The position numbers and the translations under genes are program-made. A stretch of DNA of 64,000 nt from an uncultured Paraprevotella sp. (GTDB taxonomy: Bacteria; Bacteroidota; Bacteroidia; Bacteroidales; Bacteroidaceae), in contig CALULQ010000007.1 in the NCBI GenBank assembly GCA_944321525.1, forward strand, positions 1 to 64,000, written 5' to 3'. The notes under the pieces are model-generated. The model was given only the letters and a program-made list of their open reading frames with translations. It made no database searches and was not told the origin of the DNA. Numbering within the stretch: position 1 is the first letter of the stretch; every line of letters begins with the position of its first letter. Positions 19,339 to 30,600 of this stretch are shown here, in pieces.

Positions 19339-19385
19339 GGGCAAAGTCTCCGCTTTCCCGGCGGAGGCTTTGCCCGTTTTCTTTT
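19339..19385 (+). terminator. Intrinsic terminator after gpmI
   Basis: GGGCAAAG...CTCCG pairs with CGGAG...CTTTGCCC (19339-19375), followed by GTTTTCTTTT. A classic hairpin plus U-tract. Confidence 0.85.
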
Positions 19386-19402
19386 GTGCTAAAACAGACG
19401 AG

Positions 19403-20065
19403 ATGGACGTACAGATAGAACCGAGCTGGAAGCGGCATCTGGCCGCCGAGTTTGAGAAACCATATTTTGCCAACCTGACGAATTTCGTGCGGAGGGAATA
19501 CCATGCGGCGACGTGCTATCCCCCGGGACGGCTGATATTCAACGCCTTCAACCTTTGCCCTTTCGACAAGGTGAAGGTGGTCATCATCGGGCAGGACCCC
19601 TATCACGGGCCCGGGCAGGCGCATGGCCTGTGCTTCTCCGTGAACGACGGGGTGGCCTTTCCGCCCTCGCTGCAAAATATTTTCAAGGAGATACATGACG
19701 ATTTGGGGACACCCGTGCCGCAGAGCGGCAACCTGACCCGCTGGGCGGAGCAGGGCGTGCTGCTGCTCAACGCCACCCTGACAGTGAGGGCGCACCAGGC
19801 CGGTTCGCACCAACGGCAGGGCTGGGAGGAGTTTACCGACGCGGCCATCAAGGCCCTGGCCGAGGAGCGCGAACACCTGGTGTTCATCCTTTGGGGGGCA
19901 TACGCGCAGAAAAAGGGCGCGTTCATCGACCGCAGCCGCCATCTGGTGCTTGCGTCGGCCCATCCGTCACCCTTGTCCGCCTACCACGGTTTTTTCGGCA
20001 ACAAGCATTTCAGCCTGGCCAACGCTTATTTGGAACAACACGGGGAAACCCCGATAAAATGGTGA
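19403..20065 (+). CDS. ung: Uracil-DNA glycosylase (family 1)
   Basis: Removes uracil from DNA as the first step of base-excision repair. The start at ATG 19403 gives 220 residues with the usual N-terminus ([13 protein letters not shown]); an earlier frame start lies in the terminator. The water-activating motif GQDPYH is at residues 63-68 (D65), and the uracil/DNA-binding loop [13 protein letters not shown] is near the C-terminus. It is followed 8 bp later by the DUF3109 gene. Confidence 0.96.
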   Translation: MDVQIEPSWKRHLAAEFEKPYFANLTNFVRREYHAATCYPPGRLIFNAFNLCPFDKVKVVIIGQDPYHGPGQAHGLCFSVNDGVAFPPSLQNIFKEIHDDLGTPVPQSGNLTRWAEQGVLLLNATLTVRAHQAGSHQRQGWEEFTDAAIKALAEEREHLVFILWGAYAQKKGAFIDRSRHLVLASAHPSPLSAYHGFFGNKHFSLANAYLEQHGETPIKW

Positions 20066-20072
20066 GAAAACG

Positions 20073-20681
20073 ATGAAAGAAGACCGTATACCCATGATTC
20101 AGATTGACGATGCCATCGTCTCGATGGACTGTCTGTCGGAGAAATTCTGCTGCGACCTGGAGGCCTGCAAGGGGGCTTGCTGCGTGGAGGGCGACGCGGG
20201 AGCGCCGCTGGAACTGGACGAAGTGGCCGCGATTGAGGATTCCCTCGAGGCCGTGTGGCCCATGTTGTCGGCCTCGGCACAGGCCGTCATCGACCGCCAG
20301 GGGGTGGCCTACACCGACGAGGAGGGCGACCTGGTGACCAGCATCGTGAACGGGAAAGACTGCGTGTTCACGTGCTACGACGAGCGCGGCCATTGCTATT
20401 GTGCGCTGGAGAAGGCCTATCGCGAAGGCAAGACGCACTTCTACAAACCCCTCTCGTGCCATCTTTATCCCATCCGGCTCAAGAAAATCGGTGGCGGGGT
20501 GGCGCTGAACTACCACCGGTGGGACGTGTGCCGCATGGCCGTGGAGAAGGGGCGGCAGCTCGACCTGCCGGTCTACCGCTTCCTGAAAGAGCCGCTGGTG
20601 CGGCGTTTTGGCGAAGCTTGGTATGCCGAACTGGAGAGCGCCGTGGAGGAACTGAAGGCGCAAGGCTATCTGCCGGGCTGA
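20073..20681 (+). CDS. DUF3109 family cysteine-rich protein
   Basis: A 202-residue protein with the family pattern FCCDLEACKGACCVEGDAGAPL near the N-terminus (read in parts), then CVFTCYDERGHCYCAL and PLSCHLYPIR. The eight or more conserved cysteines suggest a metal or Fe-S site, similar to YkgJ-type zinc/iron-chelating domains. The function is not established. The start could instead be ATG 20094 (MIQIDDAIVSMD), which is closer to common family starts. Probably co-transcribed with ung. Confidence 0.88.
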   Translation: MKEDRIPMIQIDDAIVSMDCLSEKFCCDLEACKGACCVEGDAGAPLELDEVAAIEDSLEAVWPMLSASAQAVIDRQGVAYTDEEGDLVTSIVNGKDCVFTCYDERGHCYCALEKAYREGKTHFYKPLSCHLYPIRLKKIGGGVALNYHRWDVCRMAVEKGRQLDLPVYRFLKEPLVRRFGEAWYAELESAVEELKAQGYLPG

Positions 20682-20719
20682 ACAAAAGAGGGGGAGTTCC
20701 GTTTATTTTTACCGAAATG

Positions 20720-20751
20720 TTTGGCTTTTTCGGCGAATTAATATACTTTTG
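20720..20751 (+). promoter_or_regulatory. Promoter of the lipoprotein gene pair
   Basis: TTTG at 20720-20723 and TACTTTTG at 20744-20751, 20 bases apart. A small hairpin AGAGCAATGCTCT follows at about 20757-20769 in the leader. Confidence 0.8.
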
Positions 20752-20811
20752 TCTCAAGAGCAATGCTCTTAGGGAAAAATACAGTATTAACCAACCTTAA
20801 AAATGTCTGGT

Positions 20812-22101
20812 ATGAAAAAGCTGAATTATTTATGGATGATGCTCTTCGCCATGGTTATGAGCGTAGGGCTGGCGGCGTGTGAGGAAGACGATGAAAAAGT
20901 CGACGCGCCGCAGGAGTTGTTCGGGTCGTGGAACTGTTATGGGGAAACGGTCACGTTTTATTCCGACGGAAGGGCCGTGTGGACCGATTCCGATGGCGAG
21001 TCGAGCACGGCGTCTTATACGTATGACGCAGGAAGCAGAACGATTATCATCACCGCATACGGAGAGACGGTGCGGTGGCACATCGTGTCGCTGACTTCTA
21101 CCTCGCTCACCATCGAGGACGAAGATGGCTATCCGATGACCATGGAGCGCGTGGGAAGCAGCGGGACGACGGACGATGACGACGATAATGTGGGGCCTGT
21201 AGGCCCGTCGGGAGAGGACGATTCGGACTTCGACATGTCGGCCCCGTCGACCTTGCTGCCCGTGGCCGACTTGTATCCTGAGGTGAGCGGGAAATACGAG
21301 GTTTCCAATGCGGGGAGCGGCATCAGTTTCATCGAGATGCTGGGCGACGGCCATTATTTGTTGCAGAAGGCTTCGGCTTCCTACTACATGATGAAAAAGG
21401 CGCCGGGAAAGAACGGACGCTTGCGCGGCGTGATGGCATCGGCTGTGAAGCGCGACTACATCGCGGACGAAAGTCTCGTGTTTGGCGGATTCACCAAGGT
21501 GGAGGACGGTTTGTTTGAGCTGGAAGGATACGGGACACTGAAAGTGACCGGGCGCGACAGCGTGGGCAACATTGTGGACTTCGTGCTGACGGACAATTCC
21601 GGCCTGACCATACCCTTGACGGTGGACAGGCTGCCGCCCGTGGGAGGATGGACTGAAGCGACCGACCGCATCTGCCGCTCGTGGGACGTGGCGAAGGCGC
21701 GCTCTATCATGTACATGGACAGCACGAAAGTGCTCGACGCCACGTATTGGGTGGGCGACGATTATGTTGCGGTGGCCACGAACCTGTTGGGCATCGACGT
21801 GGAAGACGAGGAGCTCTTTGATACGGGCGGTGGGGCCACTACCTCGGCGAGATTCTCGCCCGACGGCACTTACATGATGTTTTTCCGTGACGGGACGATG
21901 GATGTGTCGAACTGGCGCTGGGAGGACGAGGCCAATGGCCTGATTTACGCCTACGACCTCTATAATGGAATGGAAGACGGTGTTGTGGGGCAAGCAGCCT
22001 TCTCGGACGAAAAGATGACCATCACGACCCAAGCCGGATATAGCATGGGGTATAGTTGGGTGTCGGAAACGTACATCGAGTTGTGCCGCGCGTCGAACTG
22101 A
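20812..22101 (+). CDS. Lipoprotein with N-terminal lipocalin-like domain
   Basis: A 429-residue lipoprotein; the start at ATG 20812 is chosen because its paralogue at 22159 begins identically (MKKLxYLWMMLF). The lipobox is VGLAAC, followed by EEDDE, an acidic stretch typical of surface-exposed Bacteroidota lipoproteins. Residues about 30-110 form a lipocalin-like beta domain (ELFGSWNCYGETVTFYSDG). An Asp-rich linker leads to a second unrelated half that I do not recognise. Confidence 0.8.
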   Translation: MKKLNYLWMMLFAMVMSVGLAACEEDDEKVDAPQELFGSWNCYGETVTFYSDGRAVWTDSDGESSTASYTYDAGSRTIIITAYGETVRWHIVSLTSTSLTIEDEDGYPMTMERVGSSGTTDDDDDNVGPVGPSGEDDSDFDMSAPSTLLPVADLYPEVSGKYEVSNAGSGISFIEMLGDGHYLLQKASASYYMMKKAPGKNGRLRGVMASAVKRDYIADESLVFGGFTKVEDGLFELEGYGTLKVTGRDSVGNIVDFVLTDNSGLTIPLTVDRLPPVGGWTEATDRICRSWDVAKARSIMYMDSTKVLDATYWVGDDYVAVATNLLGIDVEDEELFDTGGGATTSARFSPDGTYMMFFRDGTMDVSNWRWEDEANGLIYAYDLYNGMEDGVVGQAAFSDEKMTITTQAGYSMGYSWVSETYIELCRASN

Positions 22102-22158
22102 CAGACGCCGTTTCTCATGCTCTATTGAGCACAGATTAACTTTTAAAACAGACGTAGA

Positions 22159-22557
22159 ATGAAGAAACTGGATTATTTATGGATGATGCTCTTCGCCGTG
22201 TTCGTGAGCGTGGGGCTGGTGGCGTGCGAGGAAGACGACGAGGTGTCCGACGCGCCGCAAGAATTGTTCGGAACGTGGAACTATTATGGAGAAACGGTTA
22301 CGTTCAATCCCGATGGCACGATGACATGGACGTATTCCGACGGCAGCACGGAAACGGCGTCGTTTTCTTACGAAGCCGGGCATAGCACCATCGTCCTTAC
22401 CGCACACGGCGAGACGGACAGGTGGCGCATCGTGACGCTGAACTCAACCACGCTGACCGTGGAAGACTCGTATGGCGAGAGGATGACGATGTCGCGTGTG
22501 GGAGCAGTCCTTGATCCGGATTCTGGTGCTGAGTCTGAGAAACTCTGGGGGCGCTGA
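22159..22557 (+). CDS. Short lipoprotein, truncated paralogue of the preceding gene
   Basis: 132 residues, closely similar to the first 115 residues of the preceding lipoprotein: same signal peptide, lipobox VGLVAC, EEDDE and the lipocalin-like domain (ELFGTWNYYGETVTFNPDG). Similarity ends after MTMSRVG, where the protein stops 17 residues later. It arose by tandem duplication and either lost or never had the C-terminal half. Confidence 0.8.
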   Translation: MKKLDYLWMMLFAVFVSVGLVACEEDDEVSDAPQELFGTWNYYGETVTFNPDGTMTWTYSDGSTETASFSYEAGHSTIVLTAHGETDRWRIVTLNSTTLTVEDSYGERMTMSRVGAVLDPDSGAESEKLWGR

Positions 22558-22694
22558 GGCATTGCGGGGTAGTACTGAACGGAATGAAGCCGGTTTCGAG
22601 CGCTCGTTCCTCGCGGTTCCTCCTATTCTTTAGCGTCAGTTCCGGCGTTGTTGCCCCATTTCGTGCAACGCCTTGGGTTGAAAGGAAACAGCCT

Positions 22695-22750
22695 GATACA
22701 GCAAAGCCCCTCCGGCGGACCCTCCGCCGGAGGGGCTTTCTGCTGTATGG
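22695..22750. terminator. Bidirectional terminator between lipoprotein genes and gyrB
   Basis: Perfect 17-bp arms at 22703-22719 and 22723-22739 with a 3-base loop. After a short bulge the stem extends with ATACAGC and GCTGTAT. A-run and T-run ends suit both convergent transcripts. Confidence 0.85.
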
Positions 22751-22823
22751 TGGAAACAGATGTTGCGCTATGCTGTGTGTCGGAACGGGCAGCTGGCATT
22801 TCCGCCGTGCCCGTTTCCGCATT

Positions 22824-24824
<2,001 letters not shown>

Positions 24825-24929
24825 CGCAAAATCTGTGAGATAGCCGCATGAAAAGTGCAGATTTGCGTCCATCATTTTGCGGCGAAGCGGGCGGGGAAGC
24901 CTTTTGGGCGTGTTTTCCGGAAAGGGTAC

Positions 24930-24957
24930 AAAAAAGCCGGACTTGACGAAGTCCGGC
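24930..24957 (-). terminator. Intrinsic terminator of rpsT
   Basis: Arms GCCGGACTT (24936-24944) and AAGTCCGGC (24949-24957) with a 4-base loop. On the minus strand a six-T run follows. Confidence 0.85.
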
Positions 24958-25001
24958 CTATTTCTTCTTTTTAGCCTATGCTATTATTCTAAAACGTAGA
25001 T

Positions 25002-25256
25002 TTACGCCAGCTTGTTGATGTGAAGCGCCAATTTGGACTTCAAGTTGGCAGCCTTGTTCTTGTGAATGATGTTCACCTTGGCCAACTTGTCCAACATCTT
25101 CTGTACGCTGGGGTACATAGCGGCAGCTTCTGCCTTGTCTGTCGTAGCGCGCAACTTGCGCACGGCGTTACGCATGGTCTTCGCGTAGTATCTGTTGTGG
25201 AGTCTTCTGGTCTCCGCCTGACGTATTCTTTTTAACGCTGATTTGTGATTAGCCAT
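25002..25256 (-). CDS. rpsT: 30S ribosomal protein S20
   Basis: An 84-residue basic helical protein beginning [21 protein letters not shown], the S20 signature, and ending with the AANLKSKLA helix. It binds 16S rRNA early in 30S assembly. The gene lies 30 bp downstream of tRNA-Glu with no promoter box between, so the two are probably co-transcribed. Confidence 0.97.
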   Translation of the reverse strand: MANHKSALKRIRQAETRRLHNRYYAKTMRNAVRKLRATTDKAEAAAMYPSVQKMLDKLAKVNIIHKNKAANLKSKLALHINKLA

Positions 25257-25286
25257 CTCTCTGTTTAAATAATTCGTTCAACTTAG

Positions 25287-25358
25287 TAGTCCCTAGGAGA
25301 GTCGAACTCCTCTTTAGAGAATGAAAATCTCTCGTCCTAACCGATAGACGAAGGGACC
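25287..25358 (-). tRNA. tRNA-Glu (TTC)
   Basis: A 72-nt cloverleaf on the minus strand. The acceptor stem is GGTCCCT/AGGGACT, with a G-U pair at position 1. The D arm is GTC/GAC and the anticodon stem AGAGA/TCTCT with loop TTTTCAT, giving anticodon TTC. The T arm is AGGAG/CTCCT with loop TTCGACT, and the discriminator is A. CCA is not encoded. Confidence 0.95.
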
Positions 25359-25439
25359 AACATTTTTGGAACTTCCGCTCCGTTTCCTGAGAATCTGTTT
25401 GCTGCAACTCTTTGCGGGTTGCTGTTCTCAATTGCGATG

Positions 25440-25470
25440 CAAAGGTAGTGCTTTTCTCCGAACTGGCAAA
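25440..25470 (-). promoter_or_regulatory. Promoter of tRNA-Glu and rpsT
   Basis: On the minus strand TTTG (25467-25470) and TACCTTTG (25440-25447) with a 19-base spacer, a full consensus promoter about 80 bases upstream of the tRNA. Confidence 0.8.
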
Positions 25471-25541
25471 GCTTTTCATGAAAAATCTCACAAAAAAGTA
25501 CTTTTTTTTAGGGTCAGGCCTTCTGTTACGCGCCTTTTTCT

Positions 25542-25549
25542 TAATTTTA
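25542..25549 (+). promoter_or_regulatory. Weak -7 box of recO
   Basis: TAATTTTA differs from TAnnTTTG only at the last base and ends 20 bases before the recO ATG, the spacing seen at other genes here. Confidence 0.4.
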
Positions 25550-25569
25550 GAGGTTAAAAAGGAGACTTT

Positions 25570-26295
25570 ATGCCGGAAAAAACGCTGGGCGTGGTGTTGC
25601 GTTCGCTCAAATACGACGATAATTCTCTCATCGTGGATATTTATACCGCCACGAGGGGGATGGTGTCCTTCATGGTCAAGTTGCCCAAGTCGCGCAAGGC
25701 GGCGGTGAAGGGCGTGTTTTTCCGTCCGCTCTCCATTTTGGAGCTGGATTTCGACTACCGGCAGAAGGCGGCCTTGCAGCGTATCCGCGATGTGCGTTTC
25801 GCCTATGCCTACCAGTCGTTGCCCTACGACCCCTACAAGTCGGCCATGGCGCTGTTCCTGGCCGAATTCCTGTGCCGCGCGCTGAAGCACGAGGCCGACA
25901 ACGGGCCGCTGTTTTCCTACGTGCTCTATTCCCTGGAGTGGCTGGATGCCAGCGAGCGGGCCTTTTCCAACTTCCATCTGGTCTTCATCACGCGGCTTAC
26001 CCGTTTCCTCGGGTTTTATCCCAATGTGGAGGCGTGGCACGAGGGCGACTTTTTCGACATGGCGAATGCCTGTTTCGTGCCGTCCCGTCCGCTCCACCAC
26101 GCCTGTCTGGAGCCGCGCGAGGCCGCGCTCATTCCCATTTTCATGCGGATGAACTACGATTCGATGCGCTTCTTTGCCATGAACCGGCTCGAGCGGGAGC
26201 GCTACCTGGAGGTGCTGAACGAGTATTACCGCCTGCACATTCCGGAGTTTCCCGCGTTGAAGTCGCCCGAGGTGCTGAAGGAGGTGTTTGCCTGA
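25570..26295 (+). CDS. recO: DNA repair protein RecO
   Basis: A 241-residue RecO that helps load RecA on gapped DNA with RecR. The N-terminal OB-fold starts LGVVLRSLKYDDNSLIVDIYT and continues MVSFMVKLPKSRK. A helical C-terminal domain follows, with RLTRFLGFYPN. The zinc-finger cysteines of some RecO proteins are not evident, as usual in Bacteroidales. Reads toward the AraC-type gene 29 bp downstream. Confidence 0.92.
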   Translation: MPEKTLGVVLRSLKYDDNSLIVDIYTATRGMVSFMVKLPKSRKAAVKGVFFRPLSILELDFDYRQKAALQRIRDVRFAYAYQSLPYDPYKSAMALFLAEFLCRALKHEADNGPLFSYVLYSLEWLDASERAFSNFHLVFITRLTRFLGFYPNVEAWHEGDFFDMANACFVPSRPLHHACLEPREAALIPIFMRMNYDSMRFFAMNRLERERYLEVLNEYYRLHIPEFPALKSPEVLKEVFA

Positions 26296-26324
26296 ATACG
26301 TGTATTGATTAATTGGGTCTGTTT

Positions 26325-27434
26325 ATGGAACAAGTCGCTTTTGTCACATTGGTCGTGATTGCCACCATCCACCTGATGATGGCCGCTGTGTTGTCGCTCT
26401 ATTCCCGCTACAAGGTGCAATATCTTTCGCTGGCGTGGATTATGGGCATCTTTGGAGCCCTGTGTTGCACGGGCATTCCCTTCACCTCCCTGCTCAAGTT
26501 CGAGAACATCGGGCTTTTCCACCCGTTCATGCTGTTGGCCCTGGTGGTCACTTCGTTCCTGCAGGCCATTTATCCGCTGAGCATTCCCATGCCCGGTTAC
26601 CTGCAGTGGGGGCGCATGTGGAAATATGCCTCGCCCGCCATACTCCTTATTATATTATATATAGGAAGTTTGTTGTTGGGCAACCGTCCCGTGGTTATCC
26701 ATTCTTACGGGGAGTTTTCCGACTATTGGTGGAGGCCCGACATGGTGTTTCGTTTGTGTGGTTTCTGGCTTTCTGTCTATTACGTGGTGAACATCCTGCG
26801 CCTGCCGCGCCTTTTGGCCCGGAACGCCGAGATTCCGCGCTACGTGAAGGGGTATTTCACGGCCATGGGGCTGACCATGATTTTCTACGTGGTGGCCGCG
26901 GCCGTGTTCAACGTCACGCTGCTGCTCGTGTATTTCTATCTGTTCAGCCTCCTGAACATGTATCTTTTCTTCCGCACGCTGGAGACCATGGCCATCCATC
27001 TGCCCAAGCCCGAGATAGTGGAGGTGAGCGAGGCGCCGGCCGAGGAAGCCATCGTGGAGGCCGACAAGGAGGACTTCAACGAGGCTAACCGCAGGCGCTT
27101 CGAGCGCGTGGAATATTTCATGCAGCATGGGCAGGAATGGCAGGACAACACCTTCGGCCGCGACCGTTTGTGCGCGGCTACGGGCATCAACCGCCACTTG
27201 CTGCTGCAGTGCCTGCGCAGCCAAGGGTATAACAACAGCCACGATTACATCAATTCCTATCGCATTGCCGCATTGAAGCGCGGGGTGTCGGCCGGAACGA
27301 TTCTCACGGTGAACGATTGTCTTGGCGTGGGATTCGGGTCGGCCAAAACGGCCCGGAGCTGTTTCGAGCGCATGGAAGGCATGAGCCTGGACGACTACCT
27401 GCGCCGCAAGCTTGCGGCCAAGTCGGGGCAATAG
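26325..27434 (+). CDS. Membrane-anchored AraC-type regulator
   Basis: The start at ATG 26325 gives 369 residues. Six or seven hydrophobic helices fill residues 1-225, followed by an acidic linker and a C-terminal helix-turn-helix region at about 260-365 (GRDRLCAATGINRHLLLQCLRS, then GFGSAKTARSCFERMEGMSLDDYLRRKL). The last part follows the AraC second HTH pattern G-F-x-S-x-x-x-F-x-R-x-x-G-x-S-x-x-x-Y-R. The layout matches Bacteroidota integral-membrane AraC proteins. Target unknown. Palindromic element B begins 28 bp after its stop. Confidence 0.83.
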   Translation: MEQVAFVTLVVIATIHLMMAAVLSLYSRYKVQYLSLAWIMGIFGALCCTGIPFTSLLKFENIGLFHPFMLLALVVTSFLQAIYPLSIPMPGYLQWGRMWKYASPAILLIILYIGSLLLGNRPVVIHSYGEFSDYWWRPDMVFRLCGFWLSVYYVVNILRLPRLLARNAEIPRYVKGYFTAMGLTMIFYVVAAAVFNVTLLLVYFYLFSLLNMYLFFRTLETMAIHLPKPEIVEVSEAPAEEAIVEADKEDFNEANRRRFERVEYFMQHGQEWQDNTFGRDRLCAATGINRHLLLQCLRSQGYNNSHDYINSYRIAALKRGVSAGTILTVNDCLGVGFGSAKTARSCFERMEGMSLDDYLRRKLAAKSGQ

Positions 27435-27461
27435 GCCTTCCGGGTGCGGGGCCGGGGGCAA

Positions 27462-27543
27462 CGCCTTGCGGAGTCCGGAATTGTACTTTGCGGCAAGTAC
27501 TCGAGTACTCTCCGCAGAGTACGCTGTCGCCTTGCGGAAGCCG
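27462..27543 (+). repeat. Palindromic 22-bp-period element, copy B (82 bp)
   Basis: The left arm starts CGCCTTGCGGAG at 27462. GTAC starts at 27483, 27497, 27505 and 27519, giving the 22-bp spacing twice. The core has one complete AGTACTCGAGTACT instead of two, so the copy is 82 bp, exactly 22 bp shorter than the 104-bp copies. It lies between convergent genes. Confidence 0.9.
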
Positions 27544-27608
27544 CTTCCCGTTTTCGCCCGTTTCCCATCTGTGTTTTGCGCCGCGCGCCGTTCCTTCGCG
27601 CGGGATAC

Positions 27609-27649
27609 AAAAAATCCGCCTCGCCGGGAAAATTCCCCGCGAGGCGGAT
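27609..27649 (-). terminator. Intrinsic terminator of the three-repeat secreted protein gene
   Basis: ATCCGCCTCGC (27614-27624) pairs with GCGAGGCGGAT (27639-27649), with GGG/CCC inside. On the minus strand a run of T follows. Confidence 0.85.
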
Positions 27650-27692
27650 GCTGATTATTGTGCTTTCAGGCGCAGGGCCTGAAGGGGCTTGC

Positions 27693-30600
27693 TTACTTTT
27701 TGGCCACTTTCTTGCCGTTCACAATGTAGATGCCGCGCGGCAGGCCGTTCAGGTTCGTGACGTTCTCGCGCACCTTGATGCCGTCGATGGTGTAGACATC
27801 GAATGCGCCGCCGTTGGCCTTCACGCTGTTGATGGCGCTTTCCTCACCGTCGAACAGCACGGGGATTTCGGTCGTCACTTCGCCTTCTACCGTGAAGTAG
27901 GCCGACGTGCTGCCCAGCGTGCTTTCGCCTGCGGCGAGATACTGCTTGCCGTCGATTTCAGTGAGCACGTAAGCTCCGGTCATGTCCTTGCCGGCCTCAT
28001 AGTTGCCGATGAAGCTTACTTCGCCCTGGCTTACGGTCTCAGGCGTGCTGCCTGCGATTTCCATGGAGAAGTAGCCGGCCAGTGCGGTCTCTTCCTCGAA
28101 GTAAACCAGATACGGCGTGTTGGCCTTCAGGTTGCCGTCGCTCACCTTGTCGAAGGTCAGCGCACCGCCCGTATACTTGGTGAACTCTTGAGCCTGCGTG
28201 GCGCCCAGCTCCGCGATGGTTGTGGCGTAGGGCAGGCAGACAGCGTTCCATCCGGCAGCGAACGTGCGGTCGATGGTCACGTTGTACAGTCCGTTCAGGC
28301 CTTCGGCGATGTCCGTGTCGCTGTCGATGAGCAGTTCGGGCGCGAAAGTCACTTCCACGTTAACTTCGGGGATGGAGATTTCGGCCGTCAGCTTGTCGCC
28401 GTTCACCGTGGCAGCCACATTGGGCGTTACGGTCATCATGCCGCCCATGAGCGATATGGTTTGCGAACCGGTGTAGGTCACTGTCTCGCCGTTCTCCGTG
28501 CGCTCCAGGTTCTCCACCTTGATGTCGCCAATCTGCATGCCGCTGAAGGCGAAGTCGGGCAAGAAGAACGAGTAGCTGCCGTCGATTTCCTCGATCAGCT
28601 GGATGGTCTGCTCCGTGGGTGCGGTGTAGTTGCCAGCCACGCCGACCAGCAGGCTGTTGGTGTATTCCGTAGCCTCGGCGCCCTTGAACTGGATGGTGTA
28701 TGTGTGTTGGTTAAGGTTGTCCTCGCTCCAGTCGTCGCCCTTGACGGTGATGGTCATCACCTGCGTGGTTTCGTCGAAGCTCTTCTCGATGGTGGCTGCG
28801 CGGCCGTTGGAAGTGCAGGCCAGTTTGCTCTCGTCGTAAGCATAGGCAGAGAGGTCGTATTCGGCCTGGCCTGCCACGAAGAAGTCTTGTCCGTCGAACG
28901 TCAGCGAAGCCAGTTCGGAGTTGTAGATGAGCTTCACGTCGTCCACGTACAGCGTGTCGTTGGCCGATCCGCCCGGCACGGGGTTCGTGGTGAACGAAGC
29001 CAGCATGTATTGCAGTTCGGGTTTCTCCACGCCCGTGTATTCGAACGGCGCCGCGAAGCGCGTCCATTCCGCGGTGTCCGGAATCATGATGGCGGCCAGC
29101 GCCACCTTGTGGCTTTCGTAGCCAGGCAGGTTGGACGTTTCGGGGTCGCAGTATCTGTAGTCATCGTGGAGGATGAACTGTCCGCGGCCGTTCTCGCTGC
29201 CGCCGCTGATGAACTTGGCGTAGCAAACCACCGAGTCCGGCGTACCGGCGAAGAGCACGCTGTGGGCAGCGTCCGTCAGGTCGGTGAAGTTGTAGTTGGC
29301 AGAGTCGGCCGGAGACATGCTGCCCATGTTGATGCGGCCCGTGGTCAGGTTGCCGTTGGCATCAGCGATGAACAGGTTCTTGGACGTGAGTCTTACGGCT
29401 GTCTCGCTGTTATGTCCTTCCACTTTCTCGGGCGAGGGCGACATGGAGGCGAAAGCTGCCAGCGTACCGCCGGCCGAAGCGAAGGAGTTCCAACCGTTGC
29501 CCGGTTCTTTGTCCGAAGCCCACGTCTCGAAGTCGGAGTTCGGGAGCTGGTAAACGGCCTTGAAGCGCAAGGTATAGACATGCTGGTTGAGGTTGTCCTC
29601 GCTCCAGTCGTCGCCCTTGACGGTGATGGTCAGCACCTCGGTGGCCTCGTTGTAGCTCTTCTCGATGGTGGCTGCGCGGCCGTTGGAAGTGTATTCCAGT
29701 TTGCTCTCGTCATAAGTCGAGCCCGGCAGTTCGTAGAGATACTTGCCAGCCACGAGGATATCCTTTCCGTCATACTTCAGCGAAGCCAGTTCGGAGTTGT
29801 AGATGAGTTCTACGCCATCTATGTACAGCGTGTCGTTGGCGGAACCGCCCGGCACGGGGTTCGTGGTGAACGAAGCCAGCATGTATTGTTTGGCCGGAGT
29901 CTCCAAGCCCGTGTATTCGAACGGTGCTGCGAAGCGCGTCCATTCTGCGGTGTCCGGAATCATGATGGCTGCCAGCGCCACTTTATGGCTTTCATAACCT
30001 TCTTCGTTGGACGTTTCGGGGTCGCAATATCTGTAGTCATCGTGAATGATGAACTGTCCGCGGCCGTTCTCGCTGCCGCCGCTGATGAACTTGGCGTAGC
30101 AAATTACCGAGTCCGGCGTACCGGCGAAGAGCACGCTGTGGGCGGCGTCCGTCCGGTCTGTGAAGTTGTAGTTGGCGGCCTCGGCCGGAGTCATGCTGCC
30201 CATGTTGATGCGGCCCGTGGTCAGGTTGCCGTTGGCATTGGCAATCCACAAGTTCTTGGACGTGAGTTTTACGGCTGTCTTGCTATCGTATCCTTCCGCT
30301 TTCTCGGGAGATGGCGACATGGAAGCAAAGGTTGCAAAAGTACCGCCGGCCGAAGCAAAGGAGTTCCAACCGTTGCCCGGTTCTTTGTCCGAAGCCCAAT
30401 TCTCGAAGTCGGAGTTCGGGAGCTGGTAAACGCCTTTGAAACGCATGGTGTAGACGTGCTGGTTGAGGTTGTCCTCGCTCCAGTCGTCGCCCTTGACGGT
30501 GATGGTCAGCACGCCGCTGTCCTCATCATAGTCTTTTTCGATGGTGGCTGCGCGGCCATTGGATGTGCATTCCAATTTGCTCTCGTCATAGGTCACGCCC

